From positions 1-32,838 of the forward strand of contig JANTGJ010000024.1 of NCBI GenBank assembly GCA_024762975.1: a DNA stretch of 32,838 nucleotides, written 5' to 3'. Below the pieces are notes generated by a model. It made no database searches and was not told the origin of the DNA. It worked only from the letters and a program-made list of their open reading frames with translations. The stretch's first letter is position 1, and each line of letters begins with the position of its first letter. Source of the DNA: Candidatus Krumholzibacteriia bacterium (lineage in GTDB: Bacteria; Krumholzibacteriota; Krumholzibacteriia; LZORAL124-64-63). The translations under genes and the position numbers were made by a program. Positions 1-7,456 of this stretch are shown here, one piece after another.

Positions 1-450
1 GATCTGTACGATCGGCCCTTCTCCTCCCACGGAGCCGCCGACCGCGATCGTGATCGGACTGGCCGTGATCTTCACGGCCGCGACCACCGGCCGGATCACA
101 CCCTTCTTGAAGACGAGCGCCCCGAGCACTTCGGGAACACCGTGCCCCCGCGCTTCGCGCGCTCCCCAGTGAATGAGCGGTCCGACGACCAGACCACCGG
201 CGACCGGGAACATCAACTTTTTCCACCAGGGAACGCCAATCAACAGCGCCACCGTATCCTCGCCGTGGCCGATCACCCAACCCTGGAAAAAATCGACCAG
301 GTGCCGGAAAAGAATGGCGCCCAGGCCGCCGATGAGCCCGACCACCGCGGCGACGACCACCATGATCGCCGTCTCGTCGGCCGAAAAATGCTCGATCAGG
401 CGGAACAGGGTTCTGCGGATACGGCTATGGCGGTATTCGGTCTTCTGCAT
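1..450 (-). CDS. ClC-family chloride channel/transporter, N-terminal part (runs off the window)
   Basis: This frame is absent from the ORF track because it has no stop inside the window; it reads 150 codons without a stop from ATG at 450 to base 1. The first ~30 residues are a charged cytoplasmic leader. Then come a hydrophobic helix (about 29-50), a second one around 80-92, and the ClC-typical segments GHGVPEVL and GGSVGGEGPIVQI. The latter matches the selectivity-filter loop G(K/R)EGP of ClC channels and H+/Cl- antiporters. The arginine of the common GREGP form is glycine here (codon at 22-24). Family knowledge: inner-membrane homodimer moving chloride or other halides. The usual ClC core is about 400 residues, so roughly two thirds lies outside, with or without C-terminal CBS domains. 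No strong ribosome-binding site is visible at the ATG. Confidence 0.88.
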   Translation of the reverse strand, partial: MQKTEYRHSRIRRTLFRLIEHFSADETAIMVVVAAVVGLIGGLGAILFRHLVDFFQGWVIGHGEDTVALLIGVPWWKKLMFPVAGGLVVGPLIHWGAREARGHGVPEVLGALVFKKGVIRPVVAAVKITASPITIAVGGSVGGEGPIVQI

Positions 451-566
451 GACGTACTGGATCCCGGATGCGCGGTACGGTCGGCACGAAACAATTTCGC
501 ACCGGAGGCTACCAAACTCGTTGCTGTTGCCTTCAGATGCAACCTTTCGCCTCGAGAGACTGCCGC

Positions 567-584
567 AAATTGACGGCGCAATTT
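567..584. repeat. Inverted repeat AAATTG-N6-CAATTT overlapping a -35 box
   Basis: Two perfect 6-base arms separated by 6 bases. The left arm includes the first bases of the TTGACG box of the promoter at 570-598. The position fits an operator for a dimeric regulator, but no regulator gene lies nearby. Confidence 0.4.
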
Positions 585-598
585 CACCATGTTATCAT
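570..598 (+). promoter_or_regulatory. Sigma-70-type promoter for the secreted LamG-like gene
   Basis: TTGACG, a 17-base spacer and TATCAT match the housekeeping -35/-10 pattern at 5/6 and 5/6. The expected start of transcription is near 605, giving a leader of about 54 bases before the ATG at 659. It sits in the 208-base divergent gap between the ClC gene and the secreted-protein gene. Confidence 0.62.
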
Positions 599-658
599 CG
601 CAAGCGAATCGGAACTGATTCGATCGAGAGCTAGTGTCCCACGTCGAGGAGACTGCGA

Positions 659-1330
659 ATGAGAAAGACAACAAGACTCGATGCTCGATTTGCCATCCTG
701 GTGTTGACGATTTCCATCTGCGTCCCCGCCCTGGCCTCGGAGACGCTGCTCTTCGAGGACTTCGATGACGGTGTGGCCGATTTTTTCGCACCCACGGATC
801 CCACCTGGCAGGTCGAGAACGGAATGTACCGATGTGACCTGACCGGAGTGGACCGGTTCTCACTGGCCCGGGCAGGCGACTACCAATGGACCGACTATGT
901 CGTGGAATGCGATGTCCGGGTCGAAGGCAGCCTGAACAACGTGCTGGCTTTTCGAATCCGGGATGACTGGGACTTCTATGATATCAACATCATCGCCGCA
1001 CCCTTCAACGCCGTCGTTCTTAGCAAGCGTATCGATAACTCCGACGTCTGGCACGTCGCGGTGCCGTACGACAACGTGGTCGGCGACTGGCATCACATCC
1101 GCGTGGCAGTCGTGGACGATGTGATCGATGTGTCGATCGACGGCAGGAGCGTGATCAACCATCGCGACTCCCTGAACCCCTACCGGACCGGCGGCATCGC
1201 GCCGGTCGGCTATTGTGGAAACGCGATCAATTTCCAGACCGCCTGGTTCGACAACGTAGTCGTCTACACCATCGAGCCGATTGCTACGGATCAGGACAGC
1301 TGGGACGGTGTGAAGGCCCTTTTTCGCTGA
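659..1330 (+). CDS. Secreted LamG/DUF1080-like protein with C-terminal SWDGVKALFR tail
   Basis: The 223-residue protein starts with a clear signal peptide (basic MRKTTRLDAR, hydrophobic core, likely cleavage after ALA-26). The rest looks like one concanavalin-type jelly-roll. It opens with LLFEDFDDGVADFF and ends with NFQTAWFDNVVVY, the pattern of LamG / DUF1080 (3-keto-disaccharide hydrolase-like) domains that bind or process glycans. No catalytic residues can be assigned, so glycan binding is only a family-level guess. After the domain a short linker leads to SWDGVKALFR at the very C-terminus, nearly identical to the end of the unrelated secreted protein at 7457-8065. A GAGGAG ribosome-binding site lies about 8 bases upstream of the ATG. 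It has its own promoter and is followed by a hairpin, so it is probably monocistronic. Confidence 0.85.
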   Translation: MRKTTRLDARFAILVLTISICVPALASETLLFEDFDDGVADFFAPTDPTWQVENGMYRCDLTGVDRFSLARAGDYQWTDYVVECDVRVEGSLNNVLAFRIRDDWDFYDINIIAAPFNAVVLSKRIDNSDVWHVAVPYDNVVGDWHHIRVAVVDDVIDVSIDGRSVINHRDSLNPYRTGGIAPVGYCGNAINFQTAWFDNVVVYTIEPIATDQDSWDGVKALFR

Positions 1331-1353
1331 TCCGGCGAAGGGATGACCACGGG

Positions 1354-1375
1354 GGACCCGGCTCCGGCCGGGTCC
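1354..1375 (+). terminator. Hairpin with C(UCCG)G loop after the LamG-like gene
   Basis: GGACCCGGC and GCCGGGTCC form a perfect 9-bp stem around TCCG. The loop with its closing pair is a UNCG-type tetraloop, which is very stable. No T-run follows, so it is either a weak intrinsic terminator or a 3'-end-protecting hairpin. Confidence 0.45.
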
Positions 1376-1511
1376 GTTCCGTATCCACACCAAACCACAG
1401 GCCGCCAACGCGGCCCTCTTGCCGATTCTCCGCAAATCTGTGGACACCCGCCGAGTCGTGCCGATACTGTACGCGGACCGGATCCGACACCACCCCACCC
1501 GGAGCGCTACA

Positions 1512-4214
1512 ATGTCCAACCCGATGGAGTTTCCCCTCGAGCTGACCCCCAGTTCCCTGGCCCCCGGCCTGTACACCGCTCGTCTGGCCAATGGCCTGCG
1601 CGTGATCATTCGCCAGGACCCCCGTTCGCCCGTCGCAATCTGCAATTTGTGGGTCCGTGTCGGCAGCAATCGCGAGCCGGAGAAATTGCGGGGCTGGTCG
1701 CACGGCATCGAACACATGCTGTTCAAGGGCACCGAGCGTCGCGCCGAGGGTGACTTTGCCCGGGAAGTGGCCGAAGCCGGAGGCACCACCAATGCCGGAA
1801 CCGGCTACGAAACCACCAACTACCACATCACCGTACCGGCAGCGAAGTTGGACACCGCCATCGACATCCTGTCCGACGTGCTTTTCCACTCGCGCTTCGA
1901 GTCCGGAGCACTCGATGCCGAGCGCAAGGTCCTCGTTCACGAGAACCACATGTACGACGATGTACCCTTTGGATTCGGAGTCACCTGGCGCTGGGGCATG
2001 GAACTGGCCTGCGACACCAGCCCCTACCGCCATCCGATCGGTGGCAAGGATGAGAATCTGCTGGAACGCGATCGCGAAGACATTCTGGCCTTCTGGCGAT
2101 CAGCCTATCGCCCGGACAATATGACTGCGGTGATCGTCGGAGACGTGGATCCGGCTTCGGCCTTCGCCGGGATTTCGGCGCGCTTTGGCCAGGCCACGAA
2201 CCCCACCGAGCCGATCGCCGAGCAGGTGTCCATCGTGCCGTCCCCGCCGGTCGAAGGTTCCCATGACGGCTGCCGCCTGCGAGTCGAGTACGGTGACATC
2301 CAGAAAGCCTACGCGAAGCTGATTTTCCGGGGACCCGGTGAAGCAGATCCGGATCGCGCCGCCCTCGGCGTGGTGCGGCGCGTGCTCTCGGATGGGCGCA
2401 GCAGCCGGCTGTATCGCCACGTGATGGAAGATCTCCAGCTCGTTGACGAATATGCCGTATTCACTGAATCCGGCCCGCGGGAAGGAATCGTGATCCTCGA
2501 CCTGGAAACCGAGCCCGGGAAGATCGCGCCCGCGATCGAAGCCATTACCCGGGTTCTGGGCGAAATGAGTGTGGAGGGGTGCACCGAAGCCGAGCTCGAA
2601 CGTGCCCGCGTTCGGGCTTTGCGTACCCATGCCTTCGGCGGCGAGACCGTTCAAGGCCAGGCTGGTACCCTGGGATACCACGACTCGTTGGGGGACCTGG
2701 GCCGGGCCTTCGATCTGCCCGAGCGCATCGCGGCCGTAACGGCCGCTGATGTGGCCTCCTGCTGTCGCCGCGTATTTCGGGCCGACGACCTCAGCTGCGT
2801 GATCTATCTGCCCGAGAACACCGATGCGAAGCAGCAGAATGTCCCCGCGCAGCCTGAAGAACTGGCAACCCTGATCCGGCCCGCATTGGATTCCCCCCCG
2901 GGCGATCTTCCACCACGGGTTGCCTCGAACGCCGCCGCCAGGACCCCATCGAGATCCAGCTCGCAGCCGGTGGCGGCCCGATTCGAGGAGTACCACCTCG
3001 CCCAGGGGATTCCCGCCTGGATCCGGGTGGATCGAACCGTCCCCGTATTGGCCCTGGGACTGACTTCTCGAGGCGGCGCCATGGGCGAGCCGGCCTCCCG
3101 GTCCGGCCTGGCCTCGCTGATGCAGATGGTTCAGGTCAAGGCCGCCGGCGGGATGGATTCCGAAACCCTGCATGGAAAGCTGGAAAGCGAAGGCGCGTCG
3201 CTGGGCCCCCGGACCGATCGCGACAGCAACGGGCTCTTCCTCAGCTGCCTGGCCAATCGCTGGCAGCGGGCGTTGGAATGGACCGGAGAGGTGATCTGCC
3301 GTCCGGAGTTCGCCCCCGAGGATCTGGACCGTGAACGCCGTCTGGCTCTGCAGGAACTGGCCTCCCACCAGGACAACCCGTTCCAGGCCGCCACACTGAG
3401 GCTGCGTTCGATGATCTATGGCGATCACCCCTGCGGTCGTCCGGTCATCGGCACGGTCGAGAGCCTGCCCTCCTTCGCCCGTGACGATCTCATCGATCGT
3501 CACGATCAGGCCTGGCGCCCGGGAAACCTGCAGATCGTCGCCTCCGGAGATTGCGACCCCGACCAGCTGTTGCGTCAGCTGGAGTCGACGCTCGAAGGTT
3601 TGCCCGAGGGGCCTGCCGACCCCGCCGCCGAACCCTTCCTGATTCCCCGACCCGACGGCATCCTGGCGGAGCGAATGACGCGGCAACAGAACCAGAGCAT
3701 CGTCCTGGCCGCCTGGCCCGGCCCGGAAACCCCCGATCAGGATCGGGTGCCCTACCTGATGCTCAAGGAGCTCCTGAACGGTCAGAGCGGGCGGCTTTTC
3801 GAAGAGCTGCGCAACCGGCGCTCACTCTGCTACAACACCGGCGTGCTACACACCGCCGGTTTCGCGCAGGGAATGTTCCTGGGGTATGTGATGACCTCAC
3901 CGGACACGGAGCAGGCCGCTCTGGAGGAATTGGTGCGCACGCTGCGCGGAATGGCCGAATCGCCGGCGGGCACCGAGGAGTTCGAACGGGCCCGAGCCAA
4001 ATTGCTGGGCAATCTGGTCATCTCGAACCAGTCGAACTCCGCCCGGGCCGCCCGCAGTGACCGGGGGCTGCTGCTGGGCCGTGGCGCCAACGATCTGGAG
4101 ATGCTGCTGGATGCGGTCGCGGAATGTACCGCAGACCAGGTGACGGCACTCGCGGACCGGATCTTCGACGCGGAACATCGTTTCCAGGTCGTTCTGGGTC
4201 CATCCGAAGGCTAG
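1512..4214 (+). CDS. M16-family zinc metallopeptidase (pitrilysin/insulinase type, two M16 halves)
   Basis: The ORF opens at 1419, but the ATG at 1512 has a GGAG 8 bases upstream and the M16 fold begins soon after it, giving 900 residues. The N-terminal half carries the inverted zinc motif HGIEH (H64, E67, H68) and a third ligand E144 in LVHENHM, 76 residues downstream, the family spacing. An M16C-type region follows at about 190-410. The second half (about 495-900) repeats the fold without a zinc motif but keeps FEELRNRRSLCYNTG, the R/Y substrate-gripping region of the inactive partner domain. So active and inactive halves are fused in one chain, unlike the two-gene M16B arrangement. No signal peptide is visible, so the cellular location is unclear. 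Family role: degradation of peptides or unfolded segments inside a closed chamber. Confidence 0.93.
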   Translation: MSNPMEFPLELTPSSLAPGLYTARLANGLRVIIRQDPRSPVAICNLWVRVGSNREPEKLRGWSHGIEHMLFKGTERRAEGDFAREVAEAGGTTNAGTGYETTNYHITVPAAKLDTAIDILSDVLFHSRFESGALDAERKVLVHENHMYDDVPFGFGVTWRWGMELACDTSPYRHPIGGKDENLLERDREDILAFWRSAYRPDNMTAVIVGDVDPASAFAGISARFGQATNPTEPIAEQVSIVPSPPVEGSHDGCRLRVEYGDIQKAYAKLIFRGPGEADPDRAALGVVRRVLSDGRSSRLYRHVMEDLQLVDEYAVFTESGPREGIVILDLETEPGKIAPAIEAITRVLGEMSVEGCTEAELERARVRALRTHAFGGETVQGQAGTLGYHDSLGDLGRAFDLPERIAAVTAADVASCCRRVFRADDLSCVIYLPENTDAKQQNVPAQPEELATLIRPALDSPPGDLPPRVASNAAARTPSRSSSQPVAARFEEYHLAQGIPAWIRVDRTVPVLALGLTSRGGAMGEPASRSGLASLMQMVQVKAAGGMDSETLHGKLESEGASLGPRTDRDSNGLFLSCLANRWQRALEWTGEVICRPEFAPEDLDRERRLALQELASHQDNPFQAATLRLRSMIYGDHPCGRPVIGTVESLPSFARDDLIDRHDQAWRPGNLQIVASGDCDPDQLLRQLESTLEGLPEGPADPAAEPFLIPRPDGILAERMTRQQNQSIVLAAWPGPETPDQDRVPYLMLKELLNGQSGRLFEELRNRRSLCYNTGVLHTAGFAQGMFLGYVMTSPDTEQAALEELVRTLRGMAESPAGTEEFERARAKLLGNLVISNQSNSARAARSDRGLLLGRGANDLEMLLDAVAECTADQVTALADRIFDAEHRFQVVLGPSEG

Positions 4215-4243
4215 AAAAAAGGGAGGGCAACCCATGCCCTCCC
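4215..4243 (-). terminator. Rho-independent terminator (strong on minus strand, shared by convergent genes)
   Basis: GGGAGGGCA and TGCCCTCCC pair as a 9-bp stem with a 5-base loop. On the minus strand it is followed by six Ts, ending the cupin transcript. The M16 peptidase TAG is directly adjacent on the other strand, where the hairpin lacks a good T-run. Confidence 0.85.
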
Positions 4244-4274
4244 TCGCTTCAAACGCCGGTCCGGCCGTCGCGGC

Positions 4275-4634
4275 TCAGACTCCCAGCGTGTAACGATCCG
4301 GTGCGTCGGACATGTCCACCAGGACCGTCCTCGTACTGAAGTTGGCGCGATGCACCACTCCCTCGGGGATCTCGTAGGAATCTCCGGCCTGATACAGGTT
4401 GGTTTCCCCATCGAATTCCATGGTCATCTCACCCGAAACGACGATTCCGCGCTGGTCACAGTGCGCGTGATCCGGAAAACTAACGCCCTCCTCGAAGACG
4501 AAGAACACGATTTGTTTCTCGTCATCGTGCATACAAAAGCCCTGGACACCATCGACAGGCACCTCGACTTTGGGCAGATTCAGAATTTCGGGAGGAAAAA
4601 GTTCGGTTGGGGATTTGGGACTGGTAGCTTCCAT
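4275..4634 (-). CDS. Small single-domain cupin protein
   Basis: The 119-residue protein matches the cupin_2 beta-barrel. Motif 1 is FPDHAHCDQRGIVVSGE (H56, H58, Q61 at the usual glutamate position, then G-E), and motif 2 is YEIPEGVVH with H95. The three histidines plus Q61 would form the metal site. Cupins of this size are metal-dependent isomerases, dioxygenases or small-molecule sensors, and the substrate cannot be read from sequence. An AAGGAGGG ribosome-binding site lies upstream of the ATG, a promoter is visible at 4720-4747, and the strong terminator at 4215-4243 closes the unit, so it is likely transcribed alone. Confidence 0.85.
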   Translation of the reverse strand: MEATSPKSPTELFPPEILNLPKVEVPVDGVQGFCMHDDEKQIVFFVFEEGVSFPDHAHCDQRGIVVSGEMTMEFDGETNLYQAGDSYEIPEGVVHRANFSTRTVLVDMSDAPDRYTLGV

Positions 4635-4719
4635 ACGTCGGGCCCTCCTTCTTCATTTGAGCTCGCGCGGTCGAATGATCGACCAGTCGTTTCAGACGAC
4701 TTCGGCATCCGACTCTCAC

Positions 4720-4747
4720 AGTGTAGCAGAATGTGGATCTTTGGCAA
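4720..4747 (-). promoter_or_regulatory. Sigma-70-type promoter for the cupin gene
   Basis: On the minus strand, TTGCCA, 16 bases and TACACT. Transcription would start near 4713, about 78 bases before the ATG. The leader contains a 6-bp hairpin (AGTCGT/ACGACT around 4685-4701). The rest of the 244-base gap up to the EEP gene shows no gene. Confidence 0.5.
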
Positions 4748-4878
4748 CAACCACCGGACGATCGTGTTCCACCCGGACATTGCCCTCCGCCGCTCGGGAT
4801 TTTTTCGGGCAAATTGCCCTCTTTCCCAGGTGGCGGCAACGCACCCTGCACTTCCTCGATGTTTCTCGTCGAGGCCGG

Positions 4879-5763
4879 TCAGCCGGCCAGATCGAACTCT
4901 GCCAGCACCGGGAAATGATCCGAAGGCAGTGCGCTCGGCCGGTGCTCCATGTCATTGAAATCCACGCGCTCGATGGTCTTGACCGTCAAGTGCGGGCGAA
5001 AGAACACATAGTCGATTCGCCGCGGTCCCAGCAGCATCCTACCGACGCGGTCCCGCAGTCCGAGTCCGCGGAAGGTGCTCCCCGCCGGATCGCCCGTATC
5101 GCGCAACTGCTCCCAGGCATCGTACATCGGCTCGAGGCTGTCCCGGCTCTCGGCCATGGCCCGAATTTCCGGCGAATCGGCCACGGCATTGAAATCTCCC
5201 GTCAGGAAGATCGGAATGTCCTCGCCCAGATCGCGCACACGCCGCGATACGTGTTCCCGGAGAATCAGCGCACTCTTGCGCCGATGGTAGGCATTGACCG
5301 CTTCGAGGTGGGTGGTTCCGAATACGAACGGTTTGCCCGTGGCCAACAACTCGAAGCGATTCCAGGTCACCAGGCGCGGTCGCGTACCGAGGTGGAATTG
5401 CGAAGCGGGGACCTCCGGCGTATCGGAAAGCCACAGGCTTTCGGTCGCATCGTCATCATCCAGCAGGCGCACCCGGTCGCGCCGATAGAACGTCGCGCAG
5501 TACCAGTTGCTCTCGTCGTGGGACATGGCATTGCCCAGATTGCCCTCACCAACGAAGTCGTATTCCGGTAGAAGCTCGGCCAACTCCAGCAACTGGGTGT
5601 AGTTGGCCTCCTGGGTGCCCACAACGTCCGGTCGCAGCGTATCAAAGATCCGCGCGACGTTCCGCTTGCGCAGGCGCCAGGGGTGAGAACGTCGTTTCTT
5701 GGTGGAGGTCAGCAGATTGAATTGCATCACCCTCAGGCTGCTGTTGCTGGAATTGCTGTTCAC
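4879..5763 (-). CDS. Endonuclease/exonuclease/phosphatase (EEP) family protein
   Basis: The full set of EEP (DNase I / exonuclease III fold) motifs is present. In the 294-residue version these are MQFNLL near the N-terminus, DVVGTQE (E52, metal ligand), GTTHLEA (H152), LTGDFNA (D190, N192), RRIDYVFF (D251) and SDHFPVLAEF (D282, H283). These form the Mg2+-dependent phosphodiesterase site. Length and motif style resemble the stand-alone EEP proteins that hydrolyse nucleic acids, sugar phosphates or phospholipid head groups; the substrate is unknown. No signal peptide. The ORF can be read from GTG at 5793, but the GTG at 5763 has GGAGAG 9 bases upstream and is preferred. Minus-strand neighbours lie on both sides, with gaps of about 190-240 bases, so co-transcription is unproven. 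Confidence 0.88.
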   Translation of the reverse strand: MNSNSSNSSLRVMQFNLLTSTKKRRSHPWRLRKRNVARIFDTLRPDVVGTQEANYTQLLELAELLPEYDFVGEGNLGNAMSHDESNWYCATFYRRDRVRLLDDDDATESLWLSDTPEVPASQFHLGTRPRLVTWNRFELLATGKPFVFGTTHLEAVNAYHRRKSALILREHVSRRVRDLGEDIPIFLTGDFNAVADSPEIRAMAESRDSLEPMYDAWEQLRDTGDPAGSTFRGLGLRDRVGRMLLGPRRIDYVFFRPHLTVKTIERVDFNDMEHRPSALPSDHFPVLAEFDLAG

Positions 5764-5846
5764 GATGTTGCTCTCTCCAGTTGTTCTCTTCACCCGCGCC
5801 CCGAGGCGCTGCGGGCGGATATTCCACGGCTTGCCGGACCGTTCGT

Positions 5847-5862
5847 CGGAACTTCAGTTCCG
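5847..5862. repeat. Palindrome CGGAACT-TC-AGTTCCG upstream of the EEP gene
   Basis: Perfect 7-base arms around a 2-base centre, lying about 85-100 bases upstream of the EEP gene start. Short spacing and full symmetry are typical of an operator for a dimeric repressor. No matching second site was noticed in the window. Confidence 0.35.
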
Positions 5863-5956
5863 CACCGATCCTGGCAGGCAAATCCCGTACCGGGTTTTTA
5901 GTTCCCTGGACTTCGATGACCGGGGTAGGGCCGATCGTTTGGGCGAAGGTGGGGTA

Positions 5957-6511
5957 TCAGGAAAATAGATCGAGTTGCGGCGGTTCGCCAGGCAGCTGCA
6001 TCGATTCCAATACCCGAGCTACCCAGCCTACGCGCGTATCGCAGGGAAGTTTCAGGTACTCGAGGCCGAATTCGGCAAGCAACTCGTCCAGCAGGTCGTT
6101 GATCACGGACTGGAATTCGACCGAGGTATCGCGCGTACCGTCGAAGGTCGGTGCGTTGATTACGGGAACCTTGACCAGCAGGTCGTACGTGGACATCCAA
6201 TAGCGGATGAAGGGCTCCAGCTCCGGACGCCGGCCGGCCGCATGGACCATGTAGGCATAGTTGTCCACAACAGCTCGATCACAGACAATGGCGTCGAAAG
6301 CGTCGATCAACTCGATTTCACGGGCCACCTGGGTGTGCAGAATCCAATTCTGCGCCGCGTCGGTCGTGTCGCGATTGATGGGCAGCGGGCAGCCGCGCGC
6401 CACTTCCTTGACCAGATCCACGCTCAGATCCAGCCGTTTGAGGGCCGCCGCCAATTCAAAACAGAGCGTCGTCTTGCCGACGCCGTGGGTGCCGATGAAT
6501 GCAATCTTCAT
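5957..6511 (-). CDS. NadR-like / AAA_28 P-loop ATPase (small-molecule kinase type)
   Basis: Starting at the ATG at 6511 the protein has 184 residues and begins MKIAFIGTHGVGKTTL, a Walker A loop (GTHGVGKT) right at the N-terminus, as in AAA_28 / NadR nicotinamide-riboside-kinase-like and thymidylate-kinase-like proteins. FDAIVCDRAVVDNYAY (about 70-85) is the Walker B / lid region with the D-R pair seen in nucleoside kinases. The longer ORF start at 6562 adds residues unlike the family and overlaps the divergent promoter region, so it was not used. The function is probably phosphorylation of a nucleoside or related small molecule; the exact substrate cannot be told. No strong ribosome-binding site is seen, which leaves the start less certain. 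Confidence 0.8.
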   Translation of the reverse strand: MKIAFIGTHGVGKTTLCFELAAALKRLDLSVDLVKEVARGCPLPINRDTTDAAQNWILHTQVAREIELIDAFDAIVCDRAVVDNYAYMVHAAGRRPELEPFIRYWMSTYDLLVKVPVINAPTFDGTRDTSVEFQSVINDLLDELLAEFGLEYLKLPCDTRVGWVARVLESMQLPGEPPQLDLFS

Positions 6512-6567
6512 GGGCGTGAATCTACCCGTTGGCACCAGTGTTGTCCAGCGCCGCACCGACATCCCTG

Positions 6568-6596
6568 TTGCCGAAGAGATTGGCCCGTCATATGCT
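6568..6596 (+). promoter_or_regulatory. Possible sigma-70 promoter for the membrane protein gene
   Basis: TTGCCG, a 17-base spacer and TATGCT. Transcription from here would start near 6603 and would exclude the upstream ATG at 6592, supporting the start at 6658. The matches are moderate. Confidence 0.33.
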
Positions 6597-6657
6597 TGGC
6601 AGGGGAACCCGCAAATCCGTATTTTTCTGGCTGGAGGGAAACGTCATCGATTGCGCG

Positions 6658-7338
6658 ATGGATCTACGCCGCCTGTTCGTAACCGAGTCACCATTCTACC
6701 GGGGAGCCTTTTTTCTCACTCTGGGAGCCCTGACCATGGTGCTGGGCGCCCTGCTCAGCGCAGCACATCGACTCGAGTGGTGGGAAACCGGTCTGCTCCA
6801 TGGCTACCTGCCCTATTCGCTCTGGACCGGCTCGCTGGTGCTCCTGGCTATCGGTTTCCTGTGGATCGGCAATGCACCTGATTTTTCCCGAGTTGCCCTG
6901 TTGGTATCGCTGCTGCACCTGGCCCAGGCCCTGAACATTTTGATCATCGTCGCAACCAACGGCCACTCCCCGGTCCCACAGGATTCCCTGACGATGGGCC
7001 GCCTGGCATCGTTGCTCATTTTCATTCTCGCGGACCGGGCCTGGGTTGCGCGGGGAACCCGAGTGATCCTGGCGTCGGTCGCGCTGTTGCAGATCGCCAA
7101 GGTCAATCTGCGAGCATTGGAAGTCCTGCCCTCAGAGGAAACTACCGGAATGCTGGCATTGGATACCGCGTTGATCGTGTGGATGGCCGGTGGCTTTTTC
7201 CTGCTTGCCCAATCACTCCTCGCCGGCGAACACCGCTGGGAATTGGCAAAGAATCCCGAGGAAGCGATCGGTTTGGCGGATTTCAACAATCCCGAGCATC
7301 CGTGGAACAAAGCGGAGCAAAAAAAAGAACCGGTTTAG
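6658..7338 (+). CDS. Polytopic membrane protein of unknown function
   Basis: I do not recognise this protein. From ATG at 6658 it has 226 residues with about six hydrophobic segments (around 15-36, 49-70, 78-101, 111-128, 136-155 and 165-190) and a charged, cytoplasmic-looking tail rich in N, P, E and K. It contains no cysteine clusters, nucleotide-binding motif or known catalytic motif. The fold could be a small transporter-like or YhhN-like bundle, but nothing decides this. Start choice: ATGs at 6592 and 6529 are also in frame. 6658 is preferred because the residues before it are not hydrophobic or conserved-looking and a promoter candidate ends near 6603. The only GGAGGG lies about 19 bases upstream of 6658, so the start is uncertain. 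Confidence 0.65.
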   Translation: MDLRRLFVTESPFYRGAFFLTLGALTMVLGALLSAAHRLEWWETGLLHGYLPYSLWTGSLVLLAIGFLWIGNAPDFSRVALLVSLLHLAQALNILIIVATNGHSPVPQDSLTMGRLASLLIFILADRAWVARGTRVILASVALLQIAKVNLRALEVLPSEETTGMLALDTALIVWMAGGFFLLAQSLLAGEHRWELAKNPEEAIGLADFNNPEHPWNKAEQKKEPV

Positions 7339-7347
7339 CCTGCTTAC

Positions 7348-7377
7348 TTGCTTTTTTCTATACTTTTTTGCTATAAT
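7348..7377 (+). promoter_or_regulatory. Strong promoter with consensus TATAAT for the second tailed secreted protein
   Basis: TTGCTT, an 18-base spacer and a perfect TATAAT, embedded in an AT-rich island that carries two runs of six Ts. Transcription would start near 7384, about 73 bases before the ATG at 7457. This is the best -10 box in the window. Confidence 0.65.
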
Positions 7378-7456
7378 AATATCTTCAACGCTTTGGCTAC
7401 GGAGGGGCGGAATGCCCCTCGCTTCCCGATCGATCGTCCTGCAGGAGTACCATACG

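Noticed and set aside
2100-3686. 528-codon minus-strand open frame
   Set aside because: Antisense shadow of the M16 peptidase; no domain or signal.
4522-4955. Small minus-strand frames between the cupin and EEP genes
   Set aside because: They overlap the cupin promoter and coding regions, lack ribosome-binding sites and have no recognisable sequence.
5884-5899. CCCG-TAC-CGGG hairpin followed by TTTTT on the plus strand
   Set aside because: The stem is only 4 bp and no plus-strand gene lies upstream of it, so it is not called a terminator.
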